Source: CADEEN01 sp963738425
GTDB lineage: Bacteria; Pseudomonadota; Gammaproteobacteria; Burkholderiales; Burkholderiaceae_C
Direction of reading: 5' to 3'
Assembly: GCA_963738425.1 (NCBI GenBank)
Contig: CAVTWT010000037.1
Location: forward strand, 1-64,000
DNA: 64,000 nt
Each line of letters starts with the position of its first letter. Positions within the stretch are counted from its first letter, which is position 1. Made by a program: the position numbers and the translations under genes. Of the stretch, positions 38,028 to 46,014 are shown one piece after another. The notes below the pieces were generated by a model, which saw only the letters and a list, made by a program, of their open reading frames with translations, searched no databases and had not been told where the DNA came from.

Positions 38028-39101
38028 ATGCTGATCTTTCGCCAACTCTTCGACGCCACGTCGTCGACCTACACCTACCTGCTCGGCGATGCGCAGAGCG
38101 GGCAAGCGCTGCTGATCGATCCGGTGTTCGAGCATGTGCGCCGTGACAGCGCCTTGCTGCGGGAGCTCGGCCTGGCGCTGGTAGCGACGCTGGAGACGCA
38201 TGTGCATGCCGACCATGTGACCGGCGCGTGGTTGCTGCACCGGCGCACCGGCAGCCGCATCCTCGGCAGCGCCGACGGCGGCGCGCAAGGCCTGCACCAG
38301 AGCTTGACGCATGGCGACCAGGTGGCCTTCGGTTCGCGGTACGTGCAGGTGCGCGCCACGCCCGGGCACACCAGCGGCTGCCTGACGTTCGTTCTCGACG
38401 ACGAGAGCCGGGCCTTCACCGGCGACGCCTTGCTGATCCGCGGCTGCGGACGCACCGATTTCCAGCAGGGCAGTGCCGAGCGCTTGTACCGATCGGTGCA
38501 GGCTCAGATCCTGTCGCTGCCGCCGCACTGCCTGCTCTACCCAGGCCACGACTACAAGGGCCTGACCGTCAGCAGCGTCGAAGAAGAGCGGCGCTTCAAC
38601 CCGCGTGTCGGCGGCAGCAGCAACGAGGCCGACTTCACCGGCTACATGAACCACCTCGGCCTGCCGCATCCCAAGCTGATGGACATCGCGGTGCCGGCCA
38701 ACCTGCGCTGCGGCGAACCGGCGAGCCCGGCGCTGCTGCCCGAGGAGCCGACCTGGGCTGCGCTGGTCTGGACCTTTGCCGGCCTGTGGGAGATCCAGCC
38801 GCAGGCGCTGGAAGACGCAGGCCCCGAGGTGCAGATCGTCGATGTGCGCGAGCCCAGCGAGTTCACCGGCCCGCTCGGACACATCGGCGGCGCGACGCTG
38901 ATCCCGCTGGCCGAGTTGCAGGCCCGGCTGGGCGAACTCGACCCCGCGCGCCCGGTGGTGACCGTGTGCCGCTCGGGCACGCGCTCGGCGCAAGCGGCGG
39001 TGCTGCTCGGCAAGTCCGGCATGACGCAGGTCGCCAACCTGGCTGGCGGGATGCTGCGTTGGCGTGCTGCCGGTCACGCGGTGCAAGGCGGCGCGGCCTG
39101 A
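38028..39101 (+). CDS. Persulfide dioxygenase-rhodanese fusion (ETHE1-like MBL fold)
   Basis: The 357-residue protein has an N-terminal metallo-beta-lactamase domain with the ETHE1-type iron site THVHADHVTG (His58, His60, Asp62, His63), GHTSGCLTF, and YPGHDYKG. A C-terminal rhodanese domain has the active-site loop VCRSGTRS (Cys314). Such fusions oxidise glutathione persulfide to sulfite and exchange sulfane sulfur in sulfide detoxification. The fusion order MBL-rhodanese is seen in other Burkholderiales. Confidence 0.87.
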   Translation: MLIFRQLFDATSSTYTYLLGDAQSGQALLIDPVFEHVRRDSALLRELGLALVATLETHVHADHVTGAWLLHRRTGSRILGSADGGAQGLHQSLTHGDQVAFGSRYVQVRATPGHTSGCLTFVLDDESRAFTGDALLIRGCGRTDFQQGSAERLYRSVQAQILSLPPHCLLYPGHDYKGLTVSSVEEERRFNPRVGGSSNEADFTGYMNHLGLPHPKLMDIAVPANLRCGEPASPALLPEEPTWAALVWTFAGLWEIQPQALEDAGPEVQIVDVREPSEFTGPLGHIGGATLIPLAELQARLGELDPARPVVTVCRSGTRSAQAAVLLGKSGMTQVANLAGGMLRWRAAGHAVQGGAA

Positions 39102-39160
39102 CACCGCGATGGCCTGCGGGCCGGGCATGATGGGGCTTGCAAGCCAGCCCATCACACGCC

Positions 39161-39976
39161 ATGACTTACGAAACACTCACCGTCACGCTCGACGAGGCCA
39201 TCGCCACGGTGCGACTGGCCCGGCCCGACAAGGCCAACGCGATGAACCTCGCGATGTGGCACGACATCCGGCGTGCCTTCGAGTGGATCGACGGCACGCC
39301 GGCAGCACGCGTGGCCGTGCTCGAAGGCGAGGGCAAGCACTTCTGCGCGGGCATCGACCTGCAGATGATGGCCGGCCTGTTGCCGCAGGTCCACGACGAC
39401 TGCGACGGCCGCACGCGCGAGGCGCTGCGCCGCGTCATCCTCGATCTGCAGGACACGCTGACCAGTCTCGAGCGCTGCCGCAAGCCGGTGCTGGCCGCCG
39501 TGCACGGCGTCTGTGTCGGCGGCGGGGTCGATCTGATCTGCTGCGCCGACATGCGTTACGCCGCGGCCGACGCGCAGTTCGTCATCAAGGAGATCGACCT
39601 CGGCATGGTGGCCGACGTCGGCACGTTGCAGCGCCTGCCCAAGCTGATCGGTGGGCAGGGCCTGGTGCGCGAGCTGGCCTTTACCGGGCGTGCGGTCGAT
39701 GCCGCCGAGGCCAAGGCGATCGGCCTCGTCAACCGCGTCTTCGATTCGCCCGAGACGTTGCAAGCAGGAGTGCGTGAGATCGCAGCGGCGATCGCCGCCA
39801 AATCGCCGCTGGCCATCCGCGGCATCAAGGAGATGCTGAACTACAGCCGCGACCACAGCGTGGCCGATGGCTTGAACCAAGTGGCGACGTGGAACGCCGC
39901 GATGCTGTTGTCCGACGATCTGACGGCGGCGGTGACCGCTGCGCAACAGCGCCAGCCGGTGCACTTTCGCGATTGA
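39161..39976 (+). CDS. Crotonase-family enzyme, probable dienoyl-CoA isomerase
   Basis: The 271-residue protein has the oxyanion-hole segments KHFCAGIDLQMM and GVCVGGGVDLICCADMRYA. The stretch KEIDLGMVADVGTLQRLPKL matches delta3,5-delta2,4-dienoyl-CoA isomerases (ECH1 type), including the acidic catalytic positions, more closely than classical enoyl-CoA hydratases. It would act in oxidation of odd-position unsaturated fatty acids. Substrate is inferred from motif similarity. Confidence 0.8.
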   Translation: MTYETLTVTLDEAIATVRLARPDKANAMNLAMWHDIRRAFEWIDGTPAARVAVLEGEGKHFCAGIDLQMMAGLLPQVHDDCDGRTREALRRVILDLQDTLTSLERCRKPVLAAVHGVCVGGGVDLICCADMRYAAADAQFVIKEIDLGMVADVGTLQRLPKLIGGQGLVRELAFTGRAVDAAEAKAIGLVNRVFDSPETLQAGVREIAAAIAAKSPLAIRGIKEMLNYSRDHSVADGLNQVATWNAAMLLSDDLTAAVTAAQQRQPVHFRD

Positions 39977-40009
39977 TCGCGCACCGGCGTTGAGTCGAGG
40001 GCAAGCCCC

Positions 40010-40249
40010 TCAGCGCGTTGCTGCAGCCTCGTGGGCGCGCTCGTGGCGATCGGCCGCCGCGTACAGATCACTGGCGAAACCGGGGTCCGACTTGCGATAG
40101 CTGTCGGCCAGCGCGCGCACGTCGGCAAGCTCTTCAGCCATGCTGCGTGGCGCGGGCGCCGCCTTCTGGGTTGCCGCTTGCCAGACTTGGCGGCAGCGAT
40201 CGAGAAAAAACTGAGTGGCGCTCGGCGCCAGGGTCATGATCGGTGTCAT
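40010..40249 (-). CDS. Small protein (79 aa), third gene of a small-protein operon
   Basis: AAGGAATCACG precedes ATG 40249. The C-terminal half (LADVRALADSYRKSDPGFASDLYAAADRHE) follows the same spaced pattern as the neighbouring 74-residue protein (LAxxxxxxDPxxAxxLxxAa), so the two look like distant paralogues. There is no signal peptide; the N-terminus is mildly hydrophobic. Function unknown. Confidence 0.65.
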   Translation of the reverse strand: MTPIMTLAPSATQFFLDRCRQVWQAATQKAAPAPRSMAEELADVRALADSYRKSDPGFASDLYAAADRHERAHEAAATR

Positions 40250-40263
40250 CGTGATTCCTTCCT

Positions 40264-40488
40264 TCAATGACTGGTGTCGTAGAGGCTCGCTTCGCGCAGT
40301 TGCTGCGCAAGCTCGGGGTCGTGCTGCTCCCAGCGCTCCGCCAGCAGTCGCAGTTCGTGCGACGCGCGGCGTTGGCCACTGGTTTCGAGTGCGCGCCAGA
40401 TCGATTGACCAATCACTTGCCACAGCGTCGGCGTCTGCCGCTTGTAGGGCGATTTGGCGGACGGCATCCGCAGGCCGAGGGCGCTCAT
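40264..40488 (-). CDS. Small protein (74 aa), DUF1127-like pattern
   Basis: GGAGGTG precedes ATG 40488, which overlaps the stop of the 37-residue ORF. The basic, Trp/Arg-containing core (IWRALETSGQRRASHELRLL) followed by LAERWEQHDPELAQQLREA recalls DUF1127-type small proteins but I cannot confirm the family. It is divergent from a LysR gene that may control it. Confidence 0.65.
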   Translation of the reverse strand: MSALGLRMPSAKSPYKRQTPTLWQVIGQSIWRALETSGQRRASHELRLLAERWEQHDPELAQQLREASLYDTSH

Positions 40489-40598
40489 CGCACACCTCCG
40501 CGGCGCAACAGCCACAACACAAAACTTGCGGCCCACTGCGCGCCGCGTGGCATGGCCACTTGCGACGGGACCGTGACCAGAATCTCTTGAGCTGACAT
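40485..40598 (-). CDS. Very small protein (37 aa), first gene of a small-protein operon
   Basis: AAGGAAA lies upstream of ATG 40598. The product MSAQEILVTVPSQVAMPRGA... ends in a hydrophobic stretch with WLLRR, possibly a membrane-associated helix. Its stop overlaps the next start as ATGA. The good ribosome-binding site and the overlap argue for real translation. Confidence 0.55.
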   Translation of the reverse strand: MSAQEILVTVPSQVAMPRGAQWAASFVLWLLRRGGVR

Positions 40599-40757
40599 GG
40601 CTTTTTCCTTTCTTCCCTGCAGGCCAAAATTGCCCTGTGGACCGAAGATTAGGGTTTTCACTTATTCTTGGGAAATTGAGATTCGGAATCCAGGCATCAC
40701 GCTTGCGAATACCGGGTTGAAAAATTCACGAATGGACCCAAGGCAGCGCGCCACGCC
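40599..40757. promoter_or_regulatory. Divergent promoter region, LysR / small-protein operon
   Basis: This 159-bp gap is distinctly more AT-rich than its neighbours (runs such as GATTAGGGTTTTCACTTATT). It separates a LysR-type gene from the divergent small-protein operon, the classical arrangement for LysR control. I see no clean -35/-10 pair or unambiguous LysR box. Confidence 0.5.
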
Positions 40758-41705
40758 ATGAACTTCCGAACCCTGGACCTGAATCTGTTGCGCGTATTCG
40801 ACGTGGTGATGGTCGAGCACAACGTGACCCGTGCCGCCGACCAACTGGCGATGACGCAGCCCGCGGTAAGCAACGCCCTGCGCCGCCTGCGCGAAGCGAT
40901 CGGCGAAGAGCTTTTCGTGCCCGGCTCGACAGGCGTCACACCGACGCCGCATGCGGACGCGCTCTGGCCGGCGGTTCGCGAGGCGATGTCCAGCCTGCGC
41001 GAGCTGCTGGATCCGCAGGGCTTCGATCCGGCGCATGACGAACGCCGCTTCACGTTGGCGATGGCCGACGCCACCGCCGCCGTGATCCTGCCGCGGCTGC
41101 TCGCCGCATTTCGAGCGCAAGCGGTCGCGCGTCTCGCTTCAGGTCGAGCCGTTGACCACGCGCGACCCGCGCGCGCTGCTTGAACGCGGCGGGGCCGACG
41201 TGGCCATCGGCTTCTTTCCGGATGTGGCGCGCGCGTTGGCGGCAGCGCTCGGCGAAGGCGAAACGGTGTTCGACGCGCTCTACGACTGCGACTATGTCTG
41301 CGCCATGCGCCGCGGCCACCCGCTGGCAGGGCAACAGCCGCTGACGCTCGACGACTATTGCGCCGCAGTCACACGCCCGCGTCAGTTTTGCCGGCCGGCC
41401 GCACGGTTTTGTCGACGAGGTGCTGGCGCGTCTCGGCCGCTCGCGGCGAGTCGCCTTGATGCTCAGCCAGTACGCTGCGGCCGTGCAGGTGGTATGTCAA
41501 GACCGATCTGCTTGGCGTGTTGCCGCGGCGCTTCGTCGAAGCCAGCGGCGCTGCCGAGGCGTTGCACACCACGGCGCTGCCGTTCGAGATGCCGCGCGTC
41601 GAGATCGGTTTGCTGTGGCACCGCCGGCACGAGCGCGACGCTGCGCAGCGCTGGCTGCACGAGGCCATCGTGCGTGTCGCGCCACCGGCGTGCCCCCCGC
41701 CGTAG
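40758..41705 (+). pseudogene. LysR-family regulator, three frameshifts as sequenced
   Basis: The N-terminal winged helix is intact (NLLRVFDVVMVEHNVTRAAD ... MTQPAVSNALRRLREAIG). The effector domain is spread over three further frames. Deleting one base each near 41110, 41368 and 41494 gives ERKRSRVSLQVEPLTT, HARVSFAGRPHGFVDEV and KTDLLGVLPRRFVEAS in one frame, a 314-residue protein of normal length. Either three sequencing insertions or a decayed gene. Divergent from the small-protein operon. Confidence 0.83.
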
Positions 41706-41846
41706 TCACCCATCCCTTGGCTTAGGGGGACCCAAACGGGCCATGTCGAGTATCTGGAAATCAGTCGCTGTGACAGATTCCAGGCACCGGGCGGGCGCGT
41801 TGACCGCGGCCCGTGAAGGTGGTGGGTTTGAAAGAGGCGCTTGGCA

Positions 41847-41860
41847 GCAGCGATCGCTGC
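41847..41860. promoter_or_regulatory. 14-bp palindrome upstream of a secreted-protein gene
   Basis: GCAGCGATCGCTGC is a perfect palindrome 63 bases before the ATG at 41923, in the 217-bp gap (41706-41922) that otherwise shows no gene. It could be a regulator site. No promoter is clear. Confidence 0.35.
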
Positions 41861-41922
41861 CGATCGGTTTGATCGTACGCAGCGGCAGCGCCTGCTCGAT
41901 CGGCCACAAGTGAGGAGTGAAG

Positions 41923-42297
41923 ATGAAAAAGATTCTTGGATTGACAGCTGTGGGTGTGGCGGTCGGGGCTGTGTGCGTGGCCGCATGGGCGGCGAGCATC
42001 AGCAACATCAATGGCCAATCCTGCGGGACAGACACGGGCACCTGGCACTTCGTCAACAACCAGACGGGCGGTGCGGGCCAGGGCACGCTCACGGCGACGT
42101 GGAGTTCTGGCAATACGTGCACCGTGAGCGCCAGCAAGGTGAACGCCTCGAACCAGCACTTCTATTGCACGGCCAGTGGCGCGCTTGCCAGCGCTTCCAC
42201 CAACCTGCCGGGCAGGTTGGTTTTGTCGGACTTCACGTGCGACACCAAGGAGCCGCCGCCCTGCGATCCGACGAAGGACCCGAACTGCAAGCCCTAG
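41923..42297 (+). CDS. Small exported protein, unknown
   Basis: The 124-residue product has a signal peptide (MKKILGLTAVGVAVGAVCVAAWA, residues 1-23) and a Ser/Thr/Asn-rich mature part with five or more Cys, ending CDTKEPPPCDPTKDPNCKP. Multiple Cys suggest a disulfide-bonded periplasmic or secreted domain. GAGGAGTGAAG precedes ATG 41923. A strong terminator follows. Family not recognised. Confidence 0.7.
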   Translation: MKKILGLTAVGVAVGAVCVAAWAASISNINGQSCGTDTGTWHFVNNQTGGAGQGTLTATWSSGNTCTVSASKVNASNQHFYCTASGALASASTNLPGRLVLSDFTCDTKEPPPCDPTKDPNCKP

Positions 42298-42310
42298 TTC
42301 GGACGCGAAA

Positions 42311-42341
42311 GAGAGGAGCCTCCGCGCTTCTCTCGTTTTTT
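42311..42341 (+). terminator. Rho-independent terminator
   Basis: Arms GAGAGGAGC (42311-42319) and GCTTCTCTC (42326-42334) pair with one G-T wobble, followed by GTTTTTT. It ends the transcript of the small exported protein. Confidence 0.85.
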
Positions 42342-42370
42342 CTTGGGTCACTTGAAAGGGAGACAGCCAG

Positions 42371-43384
42371 ATGATCGAGCCCCGCACGTCAATCCATCAT
42401 CTTGCACTCGGTGCGGCAATCGTCTCGTTGATGGCGGCTGCCTCCGGGGCTGCAGCGCAGTCTGCCCTGCTGCCCAACCTTAAGCCGCTGCCCGCGTCGA
42501 ACATCTCGCTCGTGTACAACAGCGCGACGGCCACGAGCACCCTGCGCTTCGCCACGACGAGCTGGAACAACGGCACTGGCCCGCTGCACCTCGAGGCGGG
42601 AGCGCTCGACCCCAACAACAACGGCAAGCAACTGGTCTATCAGCGCATCTACAACAGCGACAATTCGTCCACGACGCGCCTGGCGGGGTCGTTCACGTGG
42701 CACAACGGGCACAACCACTTCCATTTTGACGACTACGCCACCTACACGCTGCAGCCGGTCGAGGCCACCGGTGGTTCCGAGCGCTACGGCAGCAAGACCA
42801 CGTTCTGCGTCATGGACACGACGCAGATCAACACCAGCATTCCGAACGCGTCCCCAAGTGCCACGTATGTCACCTGCGGCAACCTGTTCCAGGGCATGTC
42901 GGTGGGTTGGGGCGACACCTACGGCGCGAGCTTGGCGGGCCAGGAATTGGACTTCACCGGCAACGCCGACGGCATTTACAAGCTGATCATCACGGTCGAT
43001 CCCAAGACCAGGATCCTGGAGAGCAACGAGACCGACAACGTCTCCTGCGCGCTGGTGAGCATCAAGAAGCCGAGCACGGTGACGGTGCTCGACAGCAGCG
43101 GCAGCTGCTCGACAGCAACATTGATCTCACCCAGTTCGGCCCAAGTCGGCGCCACGGTGACGGTGAGCATCAAGGGCTTCGGTTTCACCGACGGCACGAC
43201 GGTCAATTTCGAGGGCGGCAACGGCCCGCGCCCGGTGGCCATTGCCGTTCAGCGGATCAGTGATACCGACATCACCGCCACGGTTTCGGTGCCCTACAAG
43301 AAGAACACTGGCCGCGACCCGGTCTGGGACGTGCGCGTCGGCAGCGGCGGCTTGCTGCGCAACGCCTTTACCGTCACCCGATAG
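42371..43384 (+). CDS. Secreted lysyl-oxidase-like protein with IPT/TIG-type C-domain
   Basis: The 337-residue protein has a signal peptide (about residues 1-30), then a lysyl oxidase domain. The copper site is WHNGHNHFHFDDYATYTL (His111, 114, 116, 118). Lys142 in GSKTTFCVMDT and Tyr184 in GWGDTYGASLAGQ align with the two residues that form the lysyl-tyrosylquinone cofactor of LOX. QGMSVGWGDTYG and ESNETDNVSC complete the pattern. Residues about 250-337 form an immunoglobulin-like IPT domain. It would oxidise primary amines outside the cytoplasm; the natural substrate is unknown. Confidence 0.82.
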   Translation: MIEPRTSIHHLALGAAIVSLMAAASGAAAQSALLPNLKPLPASNISLVYNSATATSTLRFATTSWNNGTGPLHLEAGALDPNNNGKQLVYQRIYNSDNSSTTRLAGSFTWHNGHNHFHFDDYATYTLQPVEATGGSERYGSKTTFCVMDTTQINTSIPNASPSATYVTCGNLFQGMSVGWGDTYGASLAGQELDFTGNADGIYKLIITVDPKTRILESNETDNVSCALVSIKKPSTVTVLDSSGSCSTATLISPSSAQVGATVTVSIKGFGFTDGTTVNFEGGNGPRPVAIAVQRISDTDITATVSVPYKKNTGRDPVWDVRVGSGGLLRNAFTVTR

Positions 43385-43399
43385 CGCCAGGCCGACGCT

Positions 43400-45112
43400 T
43401 CAGAACAGGAAGTAGCGCTGCGCCATCGGCAGCACGGTCGCCGGCTCGCAGGTCAGCAACTGGCCGTCGGCGCGCACCTCGTAGGTCTGCGCGTCGATCT
43501 GCATCTGCGGCGTGTAGGCGTTGTGCACCATGTGCTGCTTCTTCACCGTGCGGCAGCCTTTGACCGCCGACAGATGCTTGTGCAGGCCGTAGCTTTCAGC
43601 CGCGCCGTTGGCCAATGAAGCCTGGCTGACGAAGCTGATCGAGCCACGCGGCAGCGCGCCGCCGAAGCTGCCGAACATCGGCCGGTAGTGCACCGGCTGC
43701 GGCGTCGGGATGCTGGCATTGGCGTCGCCCATCAGGGCCTGGGCGATGAACCCGCCCTTCATCACCAGGCTCGGCTTGATGCCGAAGAACGCCGGGCGCC
43801 AGAAGACGAGGTCGGCCCACTTGCCGGCTTCGACGCTGCCGACCTCGTGCGCGATGCCGTTCGCGATCGCCGGGTTGACGGTGTACTTGGCGATGTAGCG
43901 CTTGATGCGCGCGTTGTCGTTGCGCTCGCTGTCGCCCGACAACGCGCCGCGCTGCACCTTCATCTTGTGCGCGGTCTGCCAGGTGCGGATCACGACCTCA
44001 CCGACGCGGCCCATGGCCTGGCTGTCGCTGCTCATCATGCTGATCGCGCCGAGGTCGTGCAGCACGTCTTCGGCCGCGATGGTTTCGCGGCGGATGCGGC
44101 TTTCGGCGAAGGCCAGGTCCTCGGCGATGCCCGCATCGAGATGGTGGCAGACCATCAGCATGTCCAGGTGCTCGTCGACCGTGTTGACGGTGAACGGCAT
44201 CGTCGGGTTGGTCGAGCTCGGCAGGAAGTTGGCTTCGCCGACCACGCGCAGGATGTCCGGCGCATGGCCACCGCCGGCGCCCTCAGTGTGAAAGGCGCAC
44301 AGCGTGCGGCCCTTGGTGGCGGCGATGGTGTCTTCGACGAAGCCGCTTTCGTTGAGCGTGTCGGAGTGGATCGAGACCTGGGTGTCGGTGCGTTCGGCAA
44401 CATCAAGGCAATGGTCGATCGCGCTCGGCGTCGTGCCCCAGTCCTCGTGCAGCTTCAGGCCGATGGCGCCGGCCTCGATCTGCTGCAGCAGCGCGGGGTC
44501 GCGGCTGGCGTTGCCCTTGCCGAGGAAGCCGAGGTTCATCGGGAACGCGTCGGCCGCCTGCAGCATGCGGCGAAGGTTCTCCGGCCCCGGTGTGCAGGTG
44601 GTGGCGAAGGTGCCGGTGGCCGGGCCGGTGCCGCCGCCGAGCATCGTCGTGATGCCGGCACACGAGGCCTCTTCGATCTGCTGCGGGCAGATGAAGTGGA
44701 TGTGGCTGTCGATGCCGCCGGCGGTGACGATCATGCCCTCGGCCGCGATGATCTCGGTGCCCGGGCCGATGACGATGTCCACACCCGGTTGCACGTCCGG
44801 GTTGCCGGCCTTGCCGATGGCGACGATGCGGCAGCCCTTGATGCCGATGTCGGCCTTGACAATGCCCCAGTGGTCGATGATCAGCGCGTTGGTGATGACG
44901 CAGTCGCAGGCCTCGTGCGCGCCGGTGCCGTTGATCACCTGCGACTGGCCCATGCCGTCGCGGATGGTCTTGCCGCCGCCGAACTTCACTTCCTCGCCGT
45001 AGATCGTGAAGTCGCGTTCGACTTCGGCGATCAGCGCGGTGTCGGCCAGGCGCACACGGTCGCCCGTGGTCGGGCCGAACATCTCGGCGTAGGCGCGGCG
45101 TCCGATCTTCAT
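43400..45112 (-). CDS. ureC: Urease subunit alpha
   Basis: The 570-residue catalytic subunit hydrolyses urea to ammonia and carbamate at a dinickel centre. Visible are GIDSHIHFICPQQ, the carbamylated Lys in IGLKLHEDWGTTPSAID, MVCHHLDAGIAEDLAFAESR (active-site flap with Cys-His-His), and the C-terminal MVHNAYTPQMQID. Length is normal. Its ATG overlaps the stop of a repeat-encoded linker ORF that begins at the ureB stop. Confidence 0.98.
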   Translation of the reverse strand: MKIGRRAYAEMFGPTTGDRVRLADTALIAEVERDFTIYGEEVKFGGGKTIRDGMGQSQVINGTGAHEACDCVITNALIIDHWGIVKADIGIKGCRIVAIGKAGNPDVQPGVDIVIGPGTEIIAAEGMIVTAGGIDSHIHFICPQQIEEASCAGITTMLGGGTGPATGTFATTCTPGPENLRRMLQAADAFPMNLGFLGKGNASRDPALLQQIEAGAIGLKLHEDWGTTPSAIDHCLDVAERTDTQVSIHSDTLNESGFVEDTIAATKGRTLCAFHTEGAGGGHAPDILRVVGEANFLPSSTNPTMPFTVNTVDEHLDMLMVCHHLDAGIAEDLAFAESRIRRETIAAEDVLHDLGAISMMSSDSQAMGRVGEVVIRTWQTAHKMKVQRGALSGDSERNDNARIKRYIAKYTVNPAIANGIAHEVGSVEAGKWADLVFWRPAFFGIKPSLVMKGGFIAQALMGDANASIPTPQPVHYRPMFGSFGGALPRGSISFVSQASLANGAAESYGLHKHLSAVKGCRTVKKQHMVHNAYTPQMQIDAQTYEVRADGQLLTCEPATVLPMAQRYFLF

Positions 45113-45117
45113 TTGAG

Positions 45118-45188
45118 CCCCCTACGACGCGTTGCGTCGGTCCCCCCAAGGGGGAGCGCGCGCCTTGGGAGCGGCCCGGCGGCGCTCA
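45118..45188 (+). repeat. Dispersed hairpin element, copy 9 (between ureB and ureC)
   Basis: CGACGC-GTT-GCGTCG, CCCCCCAAGGGGG and a hairpin with arms GAGCGC (45154-45159) and GCGCTC (45182-45187) around CGCCTTGGGAGCGGCCCGG. On the minus strand a 26-codon linker ORF starts at GTG 45189, overlapping the ureB stop as GTGA, and ends at TGA 45111-45109, overlapping the ureC start as ATGA. Confidence 0.75.
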
Positions 45189-45491
45189 CAGCTTGCCCAT
45201 CACATCACCTCGAAACCCGAAGACCTCGCGCTTGCCCGCGTAGTCCACCAACTCGATCGTGCGTTGCTGCCCCGGCTCGAAACGTACGGCTGTGCCCGAC
45301 GCGATGTTCAGACGCATGCCGCGCGCGGCCGGGCGATCGAACTTCAACGCCGGGTTCGTTTCTGCGAAGTGGTAGTGCGAGCCGACCTGGATCGGCCGGT
45401 CGCCGCTGTTCTGCACGACCAGCGTGGTCGTGCGCCGCCCGACATTGAGCAAGTGGTCCGCACCATCGGTGAACAGTTCGCCGGGGATCAT
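45186..45491 (-). CDS. ureB: Urease subunit beta
   Basis: The 101-residue beta subunit begins MIPGELFTDGADHLLN and carries QVGSHYHFAETNPALKFDR and GTAVRFEPGQQRTIELVDYA. It is a separate chain as in most bacteria. ureC follows after repeat copy 9, and a His-rich small gene lies upstream. Confidence 0.97.
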   Translation of the reverse strand: MIPGELFTDGADHLLNVGRRTTTLVVQNSGDRPIQVGSHYHFAETNPALKFDRPAARGMRLNIASGTAVRFEPGQQRTIELVDYAGKREVFGFRGDVMGKL

Positions 45492-45497
45492 CGACCT

Positions 45498-45662
45498 CTA
45501 ACTCCGTCCACGCCGCCATGCCCAAAGGCCCACGGCCACGCCGATCGCCAGCAAGGCGATCAAGTCGCCTCCATGCCAATGAACAGGCGCCTCGCCATGC
45601 CCCTCATGGGCCATCGCGGCAGAAGCGGTCGCGAGCGCGACGCTCGCCAAAAGAGTGCGCAT
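45498..45662 (-). CDS. Small His-rich membrane protein between ureA and ureB
   Basis: The 54-residue protein has a signal peptide (MRTLLASVALATASAAMA), a His-rich segment HEGHGEAPVHWHGGD that could bind nickel, and one membrane helix (LIALLAIGVAVGLWAW) with an RRGRS tail. The His pattern recalls the N-terminus of HupE/UreJ nickel transporters, but the rest of such a transporter is absent. GAGAGG precedes ATG 45662; ATG 45677, overlapping the ureA stop as ATGA, is an alternative start. Confidence 0.7.
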   Translation of the reverse strand: MRTLLASVALATASAAMAHEGHGEAPVHWHGGDLIALLAIGVAVGLWAWRRGRS

Positions 45663-45673
45663 CTCGAACCCTC

Positions 45674-45976
45674 TCATGTGATCGGTTGGTGCACGGTCAC
45701 CAGTTTGGTGCCGTCTGGAAACGTGGCTTCGACCTGGATCTCGCTGACGATGTCGGCCACGCCTTCCATCACGTCGGCGCGCGCCAGCACGGTCTTGCCC
45801 TCGCTCATCAACTGCGCCACGGTCTTGCCGTCGCGCGCGCCTTCCATGATGGCCGCGCTGATCAGCGCGATCGATTCCGGCACGTTCAGCTTGAGCCCGC
45901 GCGCTTTGCGGCGCTCGGCGAGCAGCGCCGCCGTGAAGATCAGCAGCTTGTCTTTCTCGCGCGGGGTCAGGTCCAT
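45674..45976 (-). CDS. ureA: Urease subunit gamma
   Basis: The 100-residue gamma subunit begins MDLTPREKDKLLIFTAALLA and ends FPDGTKLVTVHQPIT, both diagnostic. It heads the ureABC block. Its upstream region holds a large inverted-repeat structure shared with the divergent urtA promoter region. Confidence 0.97.
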   Translation of the reverse strand: MDLTPREKDKLLIFTAALLAERRKARGLKLNVPESIALISAAIMEGARDGKTVAQLMSEGKTVLARADVMEGVADIVSEIQVEATFPDGTKLVTVHQPIT

Positions 45977-46014
45977 CGCAGGATTCTTGCAGGTTCGATG
46001 CCATGGCCGTGATA

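Noticed and set aside
41706..41922. A small gene in the gap after the LysR gene
   Set aside because: Short frames here lack a ribosome-binding site and resemble nothing; only a palindrome is supported.
36935..43384. The region between the urease blocks as an integrated prophage or transposon
   Set aside because: No transposase, integrase, phage gene or terminal repeat is visible, and base composition is ordinary apart from short gaps.
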